From positions 1,073,407 through 1,137,406 of the forward strand of contig NC_054747.1 in assembly GCF_018143015.1 (NCBI RefSeq): a DNA stretch of 64,000 nt, in the 5' to 3' direction. Numbering within the stretch: position 1 is the stretch's first letter; the number at the start of each line of letters is the position of its first letter. Under the pieces are notes generated by a model. That model was not told the origin of the DNA and did no database searches. It saw only the letters and a list, made by a program, of their open reading frames with translations. Both the position numbers and the translations under genes were made by a program. Below, piece by piece: positions 35,801-42,982 of the stretch. Origin of the DNA: Lytechinus variegatus (Eukaryota > Echinodermata > Echinoidea > Temnopleuroida > Toxopneustidae).

Positions 35801-38800
35801 CAATACAGAGTAAAGATAGTATTACAAAATACAGTACAATATATTCCAGTGCATAAAGAAAACATACACTACACAAAACAATAAACCAAAATCTGAACAA
35901 TACTTAAATCAGACAAGAAGAGAAACAGTAAATGTAAATGTGGGGGACCATTTAAAAAGTTAAAAACTTATAACATAATCCCAATTTTGTAAATAATAGT
36001 TTGAATTTTGCAGAGAAAGACTAGGAAAAAAAAAAAATGAATTGAGGTATCTTAGTCTAGGAAAAACCGAAATTAAAGTTTTTGCAGAAGAAATGTTTTT
36101 AGTTTATATTTAAATACATGAAGGGATAGAGAACTTTTGACATCTTCAGGGAGACTGTTCCAGAATAAAGGACCATTATGAATTATTGACTTTCGGGATA
36201 AGGATAATTTCCCACATGATACACGGTAATCAGATTTTCTTCTAGTATCATAATTGTGAATATCAGAATTTTTACAAAATAAAGGATCAAAATTTATTGG
36301 TAGTAATTTCTTAAAGTATAAATACATAAAGATACCAAGATTGTAACTATATAATTCATACACAGGCAATATTTTAAACTTAAGAAAGAGTGGAGCAGTG
36401 TGAGCTCTGAAACCAGAATAAGATATCATTCTGATTACTCTTTTTGTAAAACTAATGTTCTTTCTAATAAATATTTATTTGAAGACCCCCAAACAATAAT
36501 TCCATAATTGAGATATGATAAAATTAAAGTGTTATAAAGCATTAAGAGAATATTTTGTGGGACAAAATCGCGTAATCTATTTAAAACACCTATATTTCTA
36601 GAAATGAGGGAGTTTAACTTGTTAACATGACTTTTCCATTTCAAATTATCATCAATGTGGATTCCAAGAAATTTTACACTCTCCACCCTTTCTACTTCAG
36701 TATCATTAATATATAATTTAACGGATTTTTTTATCTACATTATTTCTACTGATGATCATAAAATTTGTTTTCTGAATATTCAAAACTAAGTTATTAACAG
36801 AGAACCATTCCTGTACTTTATTAAGTTCAATATTCATATTTTGTTGTAAATAACCTATGTCACTGTGGCTAAAAAAATATATATTTGTATCGTCAGCAAA
36901 AAGAACAAATTTTAATAAATTAGAACAGAGATGAAGATCATTAACATATATAAGGAAAAGAAGAGGACCGAGGATTGAACCCTGCGGTACGCCTATTGAT
37001 ACTTTCTTGAACTCAGAATGACATGAATTATAAAGAACACATTGCTTTCTATTACTTAAATAATTATGTATTAATTTAAGGGCAATACCTCGTATTCCAT
37101 AAAAAAGATAATTTACTAAGCAATATGTCATGGTTAATACAATCAAATGCCTTTTTTAGATCAATGAACACTCCAAACGTTATTTTGTTATTCTCATAAG
37201 CATTTATAATGTCATTTAAAGAATCTATCAGAGCATGAGATGTACAATGTTTTTCTCTAAATCCAAATTGTTTTTGATAAAGTATATGATTATTGTTAAA
37301 ATATGTAATTAGCCTAGTATAAATACATTTCTCCAGCATTTTGGAGAAACATGATAATAAAGAAATTGGTCTATAATTTGAGAAAACATTTTTTGGACCA
37401 GATTTATATACAGGAATAACTTGTGATATTTTACAACTATCAGGAAATATACCTTCTTGAATACATAAATTGAAAATAAAGCATAATGGTTTACATAAAA
37501 TATGAATTATCCTTTTTACAACAGCATTGTCAACACCATCAATTCCTGGGGCTTTTCCATTCTGTAAACAATTGGCAATGTTAATAATTTCCTTTTCAGT
37601 AATTGGTTTGAGAAATAAAGAACAAGGCAGGGTGTTTTTCAGGTAAAAACTTTAATCAATATTACCTCTTGCAATGTTGTTTGTGATAGTATGTCCAACA
37701 TTGGTAAAATATTCATTAAATGCAAGTGCAATGTCTTTTTCATTTCTGATTTCTATTTCATTATTTCTAAAAACTAAGTTATTATCAGAGGTTTCAGGTT
37801 TCTGTTTGTTTAATAAACCATTTATAACTTTCCATGTTTATTTCACTTCCATCAAACAAAATCAAAGTGTATACCATATATAAACATAAATATTTGTATC
37901 CGTAGCAAAAAAAATAATAGTACATATGTTGTAAAAAAAAACCATTTGGGCAACACATTGTAGGTTTTAAATATGTATACTATTTTTTAATAGAAATTAA
38001 ATTAACATGGAAATGGAGGGACCCACTAACTTTGTATGTGCCTTGTTTTTGTTTTTTATGATGAATGGAATAAATGCTATCAAATCCATCAAATGAAAAT
38101 GTCGTGTTTTCTATCAACAAAAAATTATCCAAATTATGCTGCAATCGACCCAGGATCTTTGAATAGGTACTTACCAGGTTTGATTAATTAAATGCACTAA
38201 GCGCTGCTGATGAGGCGGCAGATCCTGTTAATATAATAGTCGTTGCGATTTGTATCATCAGGGGCCCGTCTTACAAAGAGTTGCGATTGATCCTATCAAT
38301 CGCAACTATGGACGGCCAGCAACATCAACATATAAAATGCGTGTTTGTTCAAAAAGAATGTCTAGAAATGATGTATACTTATAAATTCATCAATCTCTTG
38401 ACAATTCGGTGTGTTCTCCTTTCTTTACAATGGACTTTTTTTTTCAAATTTCCTGTAGAAAGTTATGACACTGTTGGATTTCCATATAGTTTTGACTGAT
38501 AGGATCAATCGTATCTCTTTGTAAGACGGGGCCCTGGTATTAAGCAAGTGATATAAAACTGTACGCATGACGATTATTATGGTTATTATCACCATCATTG
38601 TTATCATCATTATTAGCATTTTTTTTATTACTATTAACCTAATTACTATCAATGTCATTATTAATACGTCTTATAATCATGTATTTTACAAATGCAACTG
38701 CGTTATATATTGATAGGTCTAGTGGATTGGAAAATGAGAAGAATATACTACAAACCTGTGTTGTTCATATACCAAGCGACTGCAAATGGAGCGAACACAA

Positions 38801-40697
38801 CGAGAACCGACAATACTACTTTGAAAACCGTTTCACTTCCTGAAAGAAATCAAATCATAATTATGTGCAAATGACCCCGAGTTGAAAGCGTAACTTAAAG
38901 GTCAAGTCCACCTCAGAAAAATGTTGATTTGAATCAATGGAGAAAAATCAAACAAGCACAATGCTGAAAATTTCATCAGAATCGGATGTAAAATAAGAAA
39001 ATTATGACATTTCAAACTTTCGCTTATTTTCAACAAAATAGTTATATGAACGAGCCAGTAACATTCAAATGAGAGAGTCGATGATGTCACTAACTCACTA
39101 TTTCTTTTGTTTTTTTATTGTTTGAATTATACAATATTTCAATTTTTACGAATTTGACGATTGGGACCTCCTTGCCTGAAGCACAAAATGTTAAAATAAT
39201 GGAATTCCACTTGTTCAGGGAGGAATGAAACTTCATTTCACATGACAATGACGAGAAAACAACATTTCATATTTCATATAATAAAATACAAAAGAAATAG
39301 TGATTGAGTGATGTCATCAACTCTCTCATTTGGATGTAACTGGCTCGGTCATATAACTATTTTGTTAAAAATAAGTGAAACTTTAAAATGCCAAAACTTT
39401 CTTATTTTACATCCGATTTTGATGAAATTTTCAGTGTTATGCCTGTTGAATTTTTCTCTTTTTATTCAAATCAAGTTTTTGTTGGGGTGGACTTGTCCTT
39501 TAAAGAAGAAGTTCATTATGACGATAAGCTGTTTTAATGAAACCATATTATTTTATTTGTGAGAACCTCATGGAAATCCATCAACGATTGAAATCGTACT
39601 GAATAGTCTCTGTGACGTCATATGCGAGCAGCTCTCCCGTAGCACGAAATAAGGAACATGATAAAGAATTTTTCTTTTAAAAGACAGCGTGAAATGATGT
39701 TACTAGCGATATACATGTATCCACTGCAAGAATCTATTAAGCACTTTTACCTTTAAACAAAAAAGAAAATTTGGGGAATATATGTCCCAGAATATACAAG
39801 ATGAAATTTTCGTCTGTGACGTCATAAAATAAAAGAAAATTACGATAACTTATTTGTTTTAATTTCAATACTGAAATTTTAACAGAGGTTAATTTTTTGA
39901 GATGTCACCATATCTCTGAAGTATATGGACCTAGTTAATGAACCTTGAACATACAAGTTATCAAGTATCACCGATCGTCTTGCCTAAGGTTTGGTCGCAT
40001 GATTAAGTTCGAAGATCACACAACGTCAATGAACTTTCACCAGTTGAGAGAGAGCTAGCCCGGGGGGGGGGCACTCAGTATATAATGCATAGTGGGTATG
40101 TGCCGCGGAGGGGACCCCCATTTTCACACTCAAATTTCCGTTCCAAGGCATAGCATTTTTGCCTTGTTGAGAAAAAGAACAAAGAAAGCCGCTCCAAGGC
40201 ATAGCATTTTCTTCTTATCGAGAAAAAAGAAGAGGGAAATCCGCTCCAAAGCTTCGCATATTTTTCGTTACGCCGCTCCGATCGCATTCAATGAGTCGTA
40301 TTTTTGTGAAAAGCGGCCGCAGAGCTCCCCCGGCGGAGGCCGCGCTAGTTGCATCATGCACGTATGACCGTTCCGTTCCATAGGGATGCATACGCACTCA
40401 CACGTTGGCGATCCGTTCCAAGGACCCCCGTTTTCACAAACATTTGTCGTTCCGAAGCCCGTTCCGAGAACCCTCCTTTTTACAATAAGCCCGCTCCAAG
40501 GCCCCCGTTTTTCGTCTCGCCCGCGGCACACCCCCACCACATATTTGGTCGCGTGCAGCCCCCCCCCCCCCCCCGGGGAGCTAGCTTCAGGTACACCAGA
40601 GTATGATGTGTGGGTTTTACTTACCCGTTATAACGGAGCCTAACAAAGAAACGGCGATCATTCCAATCAAATATTTCTTCACAAGTTGTTCATCCAT
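20618..40697 (-). CDS. IFI44-like membrane-anchored P-loop GTPase (seven-exon gene)
   Basis: Seven exons join into 305 codons with Met start and TGA/TAA-free interior: 40697-40625, 38839-38756, 34659-34489, 30416-30255, 28703-28625, 22820-22750, 20895-20618. All introns are GT-AG and all phases fit. Residues about 10-23 and 29-48 are hydrophobic and probably span or anchor in the membrane. GVQDSGKST (residues 91-99) is the P-loop, with the context VRLGVFG before it. DTRGL (144-148) is the DxxG switch II motif. ERIDCPIFILKYN fits the beta strand after switch II. VVTFANS (220-226) sits where IFI44-type proteins have a base-contacting motif but lacks the usual Asp. The protein ends CKIM, a possible prenylation CaaX. 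IFI44 and IFI44L are interferon-induced GTPase-like proteins; here there is no TLDc domain. A role in innate immunity is inference from the family. Confidence 0.8.
20900..21065 (+). repeat. Impure (GAT)n microsatellite
   Basis: GATGATGATGATGATGACAA and further GATGATGATAACGATGATG blocks lie right beside the exon 7 acceptor. On the gene strand this is a CAT-rich pyrimidine-biased tract that may serve the acceptor. Confidence 0.8.
21660..21845. other. Intron 6 sequence, nothing recognised
   Basis: AT-rich intron sequence between short repeats; no exon or element seen. Confidence 0.4.
21850..22461. mobile_element. Foldback-type MITE in intron 6
   Basis: Imperfect inverted ends: CTTTTACCCTTTTTATAC and TTCCTTAACCCCG on the left, CGGGGTTAAGGA and GTGTAAAAAAGGTATA on the right. 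The middle holds a perfect 18-bp palindrome, AACAGAGCCGGCTCTGTT (22128-22145). CCGGGGTTAGC/GGGCTAACCCC pieces recur in both orientations. No coding capacity. Confidence 0.5.
22465..22645. mobile_element. MITE with 30-bp inverted ends near exon 6
   Basis: TTGGGCAAATGTTGGCCCTG on the left is inverse to CAGGACTAATATTTGCCCAA on the right. Each end includes a CTGAAAAG/CTTTTCAG hairpin core. The interior contains CTGAAGACGACA and TGTCGAAACGTCGAG, a motif frequent in invertebrate repeats. Confidence 0.7.
22750..22820 (-). CDS. IFI44-like GTPase exon 6
   Basis: 71 bp between acceptor TGTTTCCTAG and donor GTAAGT. It enters in phase 2, leaves in phase 1, and encodes residues 190-213 (NSVTGIEHCGNFLSSLVPRI then RQEF). 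The amphipathic helix after the FILKY strand matches the corresponding part of IFI44L. Other frames in this exon contain stops or do not fit the neighbours. Confidence 0.85.
22821..23990. other. Intron 5 (part), about 205-bp direct repeat
   Basis: GTGGTGATGAGTGAGTTT occurs at about 23601 and 23807, each preceded by AATGACACA and TCAC.GTT, so a segment of about 205 bp is duplicated. Otherwise no element or exon was found. Confidence 0.55.
23995..25126. mobile_element. Non-autonomous DNA transposon, 30-bp inverted ends
   Basis: The left end CCCGCCCATGACAAAAGGGA and AGTATGGGACA are inverse to TGTCCCATACT and TCCTTCTGTCATGGGTGGG on the right. The end motif GGAGTATGGGACA also occurs internally near 24182 and 24924. 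No transposase frame. It lies in intron 5 of the GTPase gene. Confidence 0.75.
25127..25625. other. Intron sequence, nothing recognised
   Basis: AT-rich intron 5 sequence between two transposons. Confidence 0.45.
25883..26980 (-). CDS. Tc1/mariner-family transposase, DD34E
   Basis: An intact frame of 365 codons; the likely start is Met31 at 26890, giving 335 residues, the normal Tc1-like length. The N-terminal paired-type helix-turn-helix reads GLSQRRVARVMGVSRSVISR, followed by a second basic DNA-binding part (ERPRSGRP). Catalytic residues are D in LFTDESRFSL, D in LMDDNARPHRA, and E in FPDLNPTEHVWD, with 34 residues between the second Asp and the Glu. No stops or frameshifts. It catalyses cut-and-paste transposition at TA sites. 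It lies in GTPase intron 5 in the same orientation as the gene and may still be competent, although the element's own 5' end is replaced. Confidence 0.92.
   Translation of the reverse strand: MFLTSLQWARIKVASKAITVFRINKLPTTAMTRHHLSETDVARALGMLEAGLSQRRVARVMGVSRSVISRASERHRETGLYSERPRSGRPVSTTPRDDRYLTNLSLRNRFHSARRLNNDFTAATGVIVYTQTIRNRLHRANLNARRPAQCVLLTPAHRRIHLNWARQHVRWTRQQWRRVLFTDESRFSLDHNNGRLRVWRRPGERFADPCIAEHDRYGGGITYDNRTRLYVVPGRAMRYRDEVLEPIVVPFAENVGENFILMDDNARPHRARVVTEFLEGHGIERMEWPARFPDLNPTEHVWDMMGMMGRSIQQLEAHPLGLQQLGVALEAAWDALVVRDINHLISSMRQRCEAVIAAGGGHTRY
26890..27180 (+). repeat. Duplicated 5' segment of the Tc1-like element
   Basis: CATTGCTGTTGTAGGCAATT to GATGTGAGAAACATCGTG (26888-26983) recurs in diverged form as CATTACTGTTGTCAGCAATT to GATGTGAGAGACATCATG (27048-27176), in direct orientation. 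This places a second, older 5'-leader copy between the transposase start and the right arm. Confidence 0.7.
27190..27495 (+). pseudogene. Tc1-like transposase C-terminal fragment (right arm)
   Basis: From 27214 the plus strand encodes the last 93 residues of the same transposase, including FPDLNPTEHVWD with the catalytic Glu. It differs at only a few residues from the minus-strand copy (DMMEMMG against DMMGMMG, LEDHP against LEAHP). It lacks the DNA-binding domain and both catalytic aspartates, so it cannot act alone. Confidence 0.9.
27880..28275. mobile_element. MITE with GTGTTTACACG ends
   Basis: CCGTGTTTACACGCTGCAAG at the left and CGATCACGTGTAAACAAAT at the right are inverse. AAGCCGATTTTGCA/TGCATCGGC motifs occur in both orientations inside, and GTGTAAAC recurs near 28013 and 28190. 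No coding capacity. Confidence 0.6.
28420..28610 (+). repeat. CA-rich simple-sequence region
   Basis: Impure CACACACCCACC and CACTCACACGAATACACCC repeats just downstream of the exon 5 donor. Confidence 0.8.
28625..28703 (-). CDS. IFI44-like GTPase exon 5
   Basis: 79 bp between acceptor CTTCCCATTAG and donor GTACGT. It enters in phase 1 and leaves in phase 2, encoding residues 164-189: TGKRGINPHCQNTGERIDC then PIFILKY. The IDCPIFIL strand is the counterpart of the strand after switch II in IFI44-type domains. An alternative frame (WKARNQPSLSEYW) is also open but does not match the phases on either side. Confidence 0.82.
28740..29085. other. Intron 4 (part), nothing recognised
   Basis: AT-rich intron sequence. 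Confidence 0.4.
29090..29820 (+). repeat. Degenerate HINE-type core repeats
   Basis: AAAGTTCATTGACCC, TGACCTTGATCAT and CCTGAAAC recur about every 165 bp near 29103, 29250, 29430 and 29670. This is a decayed version of the tandem core in the element at 42983-44074, without recognisable ends. Confidence 0.65.
29821..30250. other. Intron 4 (part), nothing recognised
   Basis: AT-rich intron sequence with an A-run near 29882. Confidence 0.4.
30255..30416 (-). CDS. IFI44-like GTPase exon 4 (switch II)
   Basis: 162 bp, phase 1 to phase 1, encoding residues 110-163. It contains VITFDTRGLSDL, the DxxG motif, in the beta-strand context expected of a GTPase. The acceptor (TTCATTATAAAG) has a weak pyrimidine tract and the donor is GTTGAG, so the boundaries are slightly less certain than for other exons; the phase fit on both sides supports them. 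Reading past the donor reaches TGA at once. Confidence 0.78.
30667..31035 (-). other. Unassigned open frame of 122 codons in intron 3
   Basis: A stop-free frame with no ATG near its start. Early part: QQRKLYDVLSQPQREILDPL. Middle: LELCWSRRRALKRLRYIEAT. It is basic and helix-like and has no motif I recognise. It could be a fragment of a transposon ORF or a cryptic exon. It does not fit the phase of the GTPase exons. Confidence 0.35.
31048..31795. mobile_element. Candidate MITE with ATGATTCAAATCAT motifs
   Basis: GGTGCGTTCATGGGCCACTT and GATTCAAATCATGATTCTG at the left correspond in inverse to ATGATTCAAATCATAATTC and GGTCGCATAAACGCAGTGTC at the right. Further TCACGATT/AATCGTCA pieces lie inside. 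The ends are imperfect. Confidence 0.45.
31980..32758. mobile_element. piggyBac-like non-autonomous element, TTAA ends
   Basis: TTAACCCTATCTAGGCCGGG at the left is the inverse of CCCGGCCTAGATAGGGTTAA at the right. The next inner bases are long G-runs and C-runs (GGGGGGGGGGGCCTCC, GGCCTCGGAGGCCCCC). CCCT ends within TTAA fit piggyBac-type transposons. The 0.78-kb interior has no transposase. Confidence 0.8.
32760..33990. other. Intron 3 (part), no exon recognised
   Basis: AT-rich, with no motif-bearing frame and no inverted ends found. Confidence 0.45.
34008..34252. mobile_element. Candidate foldback of ACACTGTG motifs
   Basis: AACACAGTGTCCC at the left and GGCACTGTGTT at the right are inverse. 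TTCACACTGTTCAATT, GTCCACAGTGTGAAAATA and related pieces recur in both orientations in between. Confidence 0.5.
34489..34659 (-). CDS. IFI44-like GTPase exon 3 (P-loop)
   Basis: 171 bp between acceptor ACGCTTGCCAG and donor GTTTGA, phase 1 to phase 1, encoding residues 53-109. It reads EIRRLRKKIQDYRPGNW and later KVRLGVFGVQDSGKSTFLNS. A basic helix ending in DYRP before the first strand, then GxxxxGKST followed by FLNSM, is the arrangement seen in IFI44/IFI44L (xNYKP, then GPVGAGKSSFxNS). This exon is the strongest evidence for the family call. Confidence 0.88.
34910..35175 (-). mobile_element. Retroposon copy, counterpart of 41800-41955
   Basis: CAGTTCTTGTATAGTGCATA, GAATAATGTCTCTATGCGCT and TTATTACCCCAGGTGTAGCT are the reverse complement of the copy at 41800-41955. 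The element continues to ACCTCACCTGGGTAGAGTGC near 35106. Confidence 0.65.
35180..35660. other. Intron 2 (part), nothing recognised
   Basis: AT-rich intron sequence with an A/G-rich patch at 35420-35460. Confidence 0.45.
35676..35742 (+). mobile_element. tRNA-derived SINE head
   Basis: GGAGTAGTCTAATGGTTCTG (A-box-like) is followed about 28 bp later by GGATTCGAATCAC (B-box-like). Only the Pol III promoter part is recognisable. It abuts the 3' tail of the LINE on the opposite strand. Confidence 0.5.
35742..37850 (-). mobile_element. CR1/Jockey-like LINE, 5' truncated
   Basis: Minus-strand element with most of an ORF2 reverse transcriptase, an AT-rich 3' region, and a terminal repeat of ATTGATTCATTGATTCATTT type at 35742-35780, the short-repeat tail usual for CR1-group LINEs. 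The 5' end stops near 37850 inside ORF2, so there is no endonuclease. It lies in GTPase intron 2, same strand. Confidence 0.82.
36073..37845 (-). pseudogene. LINE ORF2 reverse transcriptase with frame breaks
   Basis: In order on the minus strand: DIALAFNEYFTNVG (about 37710), NGKAPGIDGVD (about 37545), SNYRPISLLSCFSKMLEK (about 37360), GFREKHCTSHALID, VFIDLKKAFDCINHDILL (about 37170), GVPQGSILGPLLFLIYVNDL (about 36980), FADDTNIYF (about 36880), VKFLGIHIDDNLKWKSHV (about 36660) and FWNSLPEDVKSS (about 36160). These are RT motifs in canonical order, with the FADD catalytic pair intact. Frame changes near 37110, 36700 and 36430 break it, so it is not translatable as one protein. Confidence 0.88.
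37851..38258. other. Intron 2 (part), nothing recognised
   Basis: AT-rich intron sequence. Confidence 0.4.
38259..38536. mobile_element. MITE, GGGGCCCGTCTTACAAAGAG ends
   Basis: The left terminus GGGGCCCGTCTTACAAAGAG continues into TTGCGATTGATCCTATCA. The right end is inverse: TGATAGGATCAATCGTATCT, then CTCTTTGTAAGACGGGGCCC. The 280-bp interior is non-coding. It is located about 220 bp 3' of GTPase exon 2, in intron 2. Confidence 0.85.
38756..38839 (-). CDS. IFI44-like GTPase exon 2 (second hydrophobic segment)
   Basis: 84 bp between acceptor TGATTTCTTTCAG and donor GTTTGT, phase 1 to phase 1, encoding residues 25-52: SETVFKVVLSVLVVFAPFAV then AWYMNNT. The segment VFKVVLSVLVVFAPFAVAWY is long and hydrophobic enough to cross a membrane. 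If the donor is skipped, translation ends two codons later (GL stop), giving a 54-residue small membrane protein; retention would be a simple way to make a short isoform. Confidence 0.82.
38895..39503. mobile_element. Foldback MITE with TTAA ends, copy 1
   Basis: TTAAAGGTCAAGTCCACCTC on the left, GGGTGGACTTGTCCTTTAA on the right. Inverted similarity extends about 230 bp inward (for example AATTTTCATCAGAATCGG against CCGATTTTGATGAAATTTTC, and CAAATGAGAGAGT against ACTCTCTCATTTG). The TTAA ends fit piggyBac-type mobilisation. A second copy is at 53730-54127. Confidence 0.85.
40060..40577. mobile_element. 518-bp insertion with 8-bp target duplication
   Basis: GAGCTAGC occurs on both sides (40052-40059 and 40578-40585); the paralogous site at 44886-44895 has it once, giving a true empty site. 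The ends are CCGGGGGGGGGGCACTC and C-run plus CCGGG, with inner inverted TGTGCCGCGG/CCGCGGCACA. Inside, a 52-bp direct repeat carries TTCCAAGGCATAGCATTTT. No coding capacity; the 8-bp duplication suggests a hAT- or P-type element. Confidence 0.88.
40625..40697 (-). CDS. IFI44-like GTPase exon 1a (start)
   Basis: The start codon context GGGGATATGG has G at -3 and +4. Encodes MDEQLVKKYLIGMIAVSLLG then SVIT, and ends with donor GTAAGT in phase 1. The first hydrophobic stretch, LIGMIAVSLLGSVIT, is signal-anchor-like. A near-identical exon lies 4.3 kb upstream (44933-45005). Confidence 0.85.
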
Positions 40698-40900
40698 ATC
40701 CCCTTTTGTGGTTGATATATATCACTTGCGCAGAAAATTACTTAAAAAGGTGTGACCTTGAAATCAGCAGAAAGAATAGATGTTGCGCACTCATGTGCAG
40801 AGAAGTGTGATTTGTTATGGTAATTGTGCTTGGTTCAGTACAGCCTGTTGGCGATGGGGAATCCCCGAGCTTTTTGACTCATGACCTTGCTGTCAGACTC

Positions 40901-40912
40901 ACTTCCGGAAGT
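40901..40912. promoter_or_regulatory. Palindromic ETS-type site upstream of exon 1a
   Basis: ACTTCCGGAAGT, a perfect 12-bp palindrome of two opposed ETS/GABP-type half sites, 204 bp upstream of the start codon. It is conserved at the matching place in the duplicate. It also contains TTCCGGAA, a short-spaced STAT-like core. Function is inferred. Confidence 0.5.
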
Positions 40913-41194
40913 TGTTCTGAATTTATTGTGTTAGACCTTCGACGTCTTTCAGAACTCTATGCAAGTTCAATACAAACAATGCTAACAAATGGATGCATTT
41001 TAATACTTTGACAATTTAAGTAAAATAAAGCGATTTTATTATTGTCTGCAAATGAACCTGAATACCCATAATGCACTGGGGAGTACGTTATCCAGCTCAT
41101 AATTAATGTTGTCATGGGATTCCCCGATGTTCTACGTACGAATCATTAAGTCAACATCGGCTGTCATAATATAATAGTTGCGCACTATTGATCG

Positions 41195-41275
41195 GAACGA
41201 AATGGTATGAACCAAACGGCATTAGACGACACGGTTATCTGACGAAATGGCATAGGACGTAGAGGCAAATCACAC
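41195..41275 (+). repeat. Short copy of GACGAAATGG repeat family
   Basis: AACGAAATGGTATGAACC, CATTAGACGACACGGTTA and TGACGAAATGGCATAGGACG; relative of the foldback at 15845-16395. Confidence 0.5.
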
Positions 41276-41309
41276 TCAATTCATCTTTATTCCATTACCA
41301 GAGGCTGAT

Positions 41310-41700
41310 CCAGCTCCGGCCAAGAGGGGGGGGGGGGGGGGGGAGGCTGTATTTTTTTACCCATATTTTCCCCGATCGGCCACTAAAAGTTGATTTTGTT
41401 TGTTTCTTTGAAGGGGTTGTCTCAGTACCGTAATGAGCCAAATATGTTGAAGGGGGTCGATCCGGCATATCGCGTAAAATTGATAAGAAGTTGCGAGCGA
41501 GCGAGCAAAATTTTGGACATTTTAATCACTAAATCAAAGTTTGTTTTGACATAATACTTGACAAATTATCGGCCTATATTTCAAACTTATCCCTTTCCTT
41601 TTCTCCCCATTTTCTTGGTTGTGATTTTTTTATTTTTATTTATTTATTTTATTTATTTACTTTTTTTTTTTGGGGGGGGGCAAAACGCCGATGTCATAAC
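41310..41700 (+). repeat. G-runs and T-rich tract, repeat-family ends
   Basis: A run of 18 G at 41326-41343, a monomer core GCGAGCGAGCGAGC at 41492, then a T-rich tract ending TTTTTTGGGGGGGGGGCAAA near 41680. Same tract/G-run style as blocks A-C. Confidence 0.55.
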
Positions 41701-41799
41701 AGTCACTTCTTAGCTGTATTCTTGTAAAACAACATGCAAAAGATGTAATAATCCCATAGCCCTATTTATAAAGTGCGATCTGATTTTTTTTTGGAATTT

Positions 41800-41955
41800 C
41801 ATGTATGTTGAAATGCGTGTGCGCTGTAATCATATTAATTACGGCAGCCAAGCTACAGCTGGGGTAATAATATCCAAGTCCTTTGGAAGCGCATAGAGAC
41901 ATTATTCATAATTGTGATATGCGCTATACAAGAACTGTTTATTATTATTATTATT
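41800..41955 (+). mobile_element. Retroposon 3' end with (ATT)n tail
   Basis: AAGCTACAGCTGGGGTAATA, GCGCATAGAGACATTATTCA and ATATGCGCTATACAAGAACT, followed by (TTA)n. The inverse copy is at 34910-35060. The microsatellite tail suggests retroposition. Confidence 0.65.
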
Positions 41956-42089
41956 ACGTTGTTCTGAAAATTGAATATTCTGGGCAATATTTATGAACCT
42001 GAACAAGATGCGTATGATCGAAGACGATTTGTGGACGATTTGTGGTTAGCCATAAGACAATACAAATATCAACTTTTATATATATTTTT

Positions 42090-42975
42090 TGACATTCTGA
42101 CCTAAAAATTGACATTCTGACCTAAAAATTGACATTCTAAGCACTTTTTGAAAAAAAACCCAGTATATTAGGTATAAAACTAAACAATTCATTCGAGTGC
42201 GAGCGCGAGCGGAAACATTTGAGATTTCAGGCCTAAAAATGGGACACTCTATTCATTTTTTGTAAATCATGAAAAAAGATGGGTAATTCGGCATTTTCCA
42301 ACATTAATAATGCGAGCACAAACTGAATGATTTTAGCTTTTTCAGCACGTTTTGAATAAAGATCAAGCTGCGTATCTCATAAACATGTGTGCGCGCGTTT
42401 TAGGGTTAGACAGCATCTGGGAATTCTGAATACATTTCATTTCTTTTTCATGAAAATCAATATGGTGACCGCGAGCGGAAAATATTTGATATTCCGGCAT
42501 GGAAAGGGTGAATTTAAGCATCGGTATGAAAAGGGTGAATTTATGCACTATCTAACGCACTGTGTAGGGAAATTGTGAAGTGTATGTGGATAGCACTTAA
42601 TAAATGATGCGAGTGCGAAGCGAGAGCTGATATTTTTATTATTATTTTGACCAAGGATCTGGACAGTCTAGGCATAAGAATATTTTGTCATATGAAAATC
42701 ATGACTATCTTTCTATTCCTCTTTCTAAGCGCGATATGAAACTTGTCGATATTCCTTTCTGAAAAGGGGACAATTTAGTTACCAGGAATTCATTAAAATT
42801 TGTCGTCATATTTATTAATGTAAATGGAATAAGCCTAATGAGTGAGTGATAGTTGTTGACATTTGAAGCCTGAAAACTGGACACTTTAAGCACGTTTATA
42901 ATCTTTAATAGGACTTATGAGTTAATATATTTTTAACTATTAATGCGAGCGCAAATCGCGAGACGATTTAAAAAA
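42090..42975 (+). repeat. Monomer array, block D left part
   Basis: Cores at about 42195 (GAGTGCGAGCGCGAGCGG), 42311, 42606 (GCGAGTGCGAAGCGAGAGC) and 42945 (ATGCGAGCGCAAATCGCG). Linkers ACCTAAAAATTGACATTCT and CTGAAAACTGGACACTTTA. It is interrupted by the element at 42983-44074. Confidence 0.75.
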
Positions 42976-42982
42976 AAAACAA

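Larger units (their letters stand above)
39745..41145 (-). repeat. Duplicated promoter-exon 1 block, copy 1
   Basis: Homologous to 44448-45450 from GGGGAATATATGTCCC to GATTCCCCGA. It covers the start of intron 1, exon 1 and about 450 bp of upstream sequence. It is longer than copy 2 because of a 518-bp insertion (40060-40577), while copy 2 has its own extra 170 bp near 44590-44760. Confidence 0.9.
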
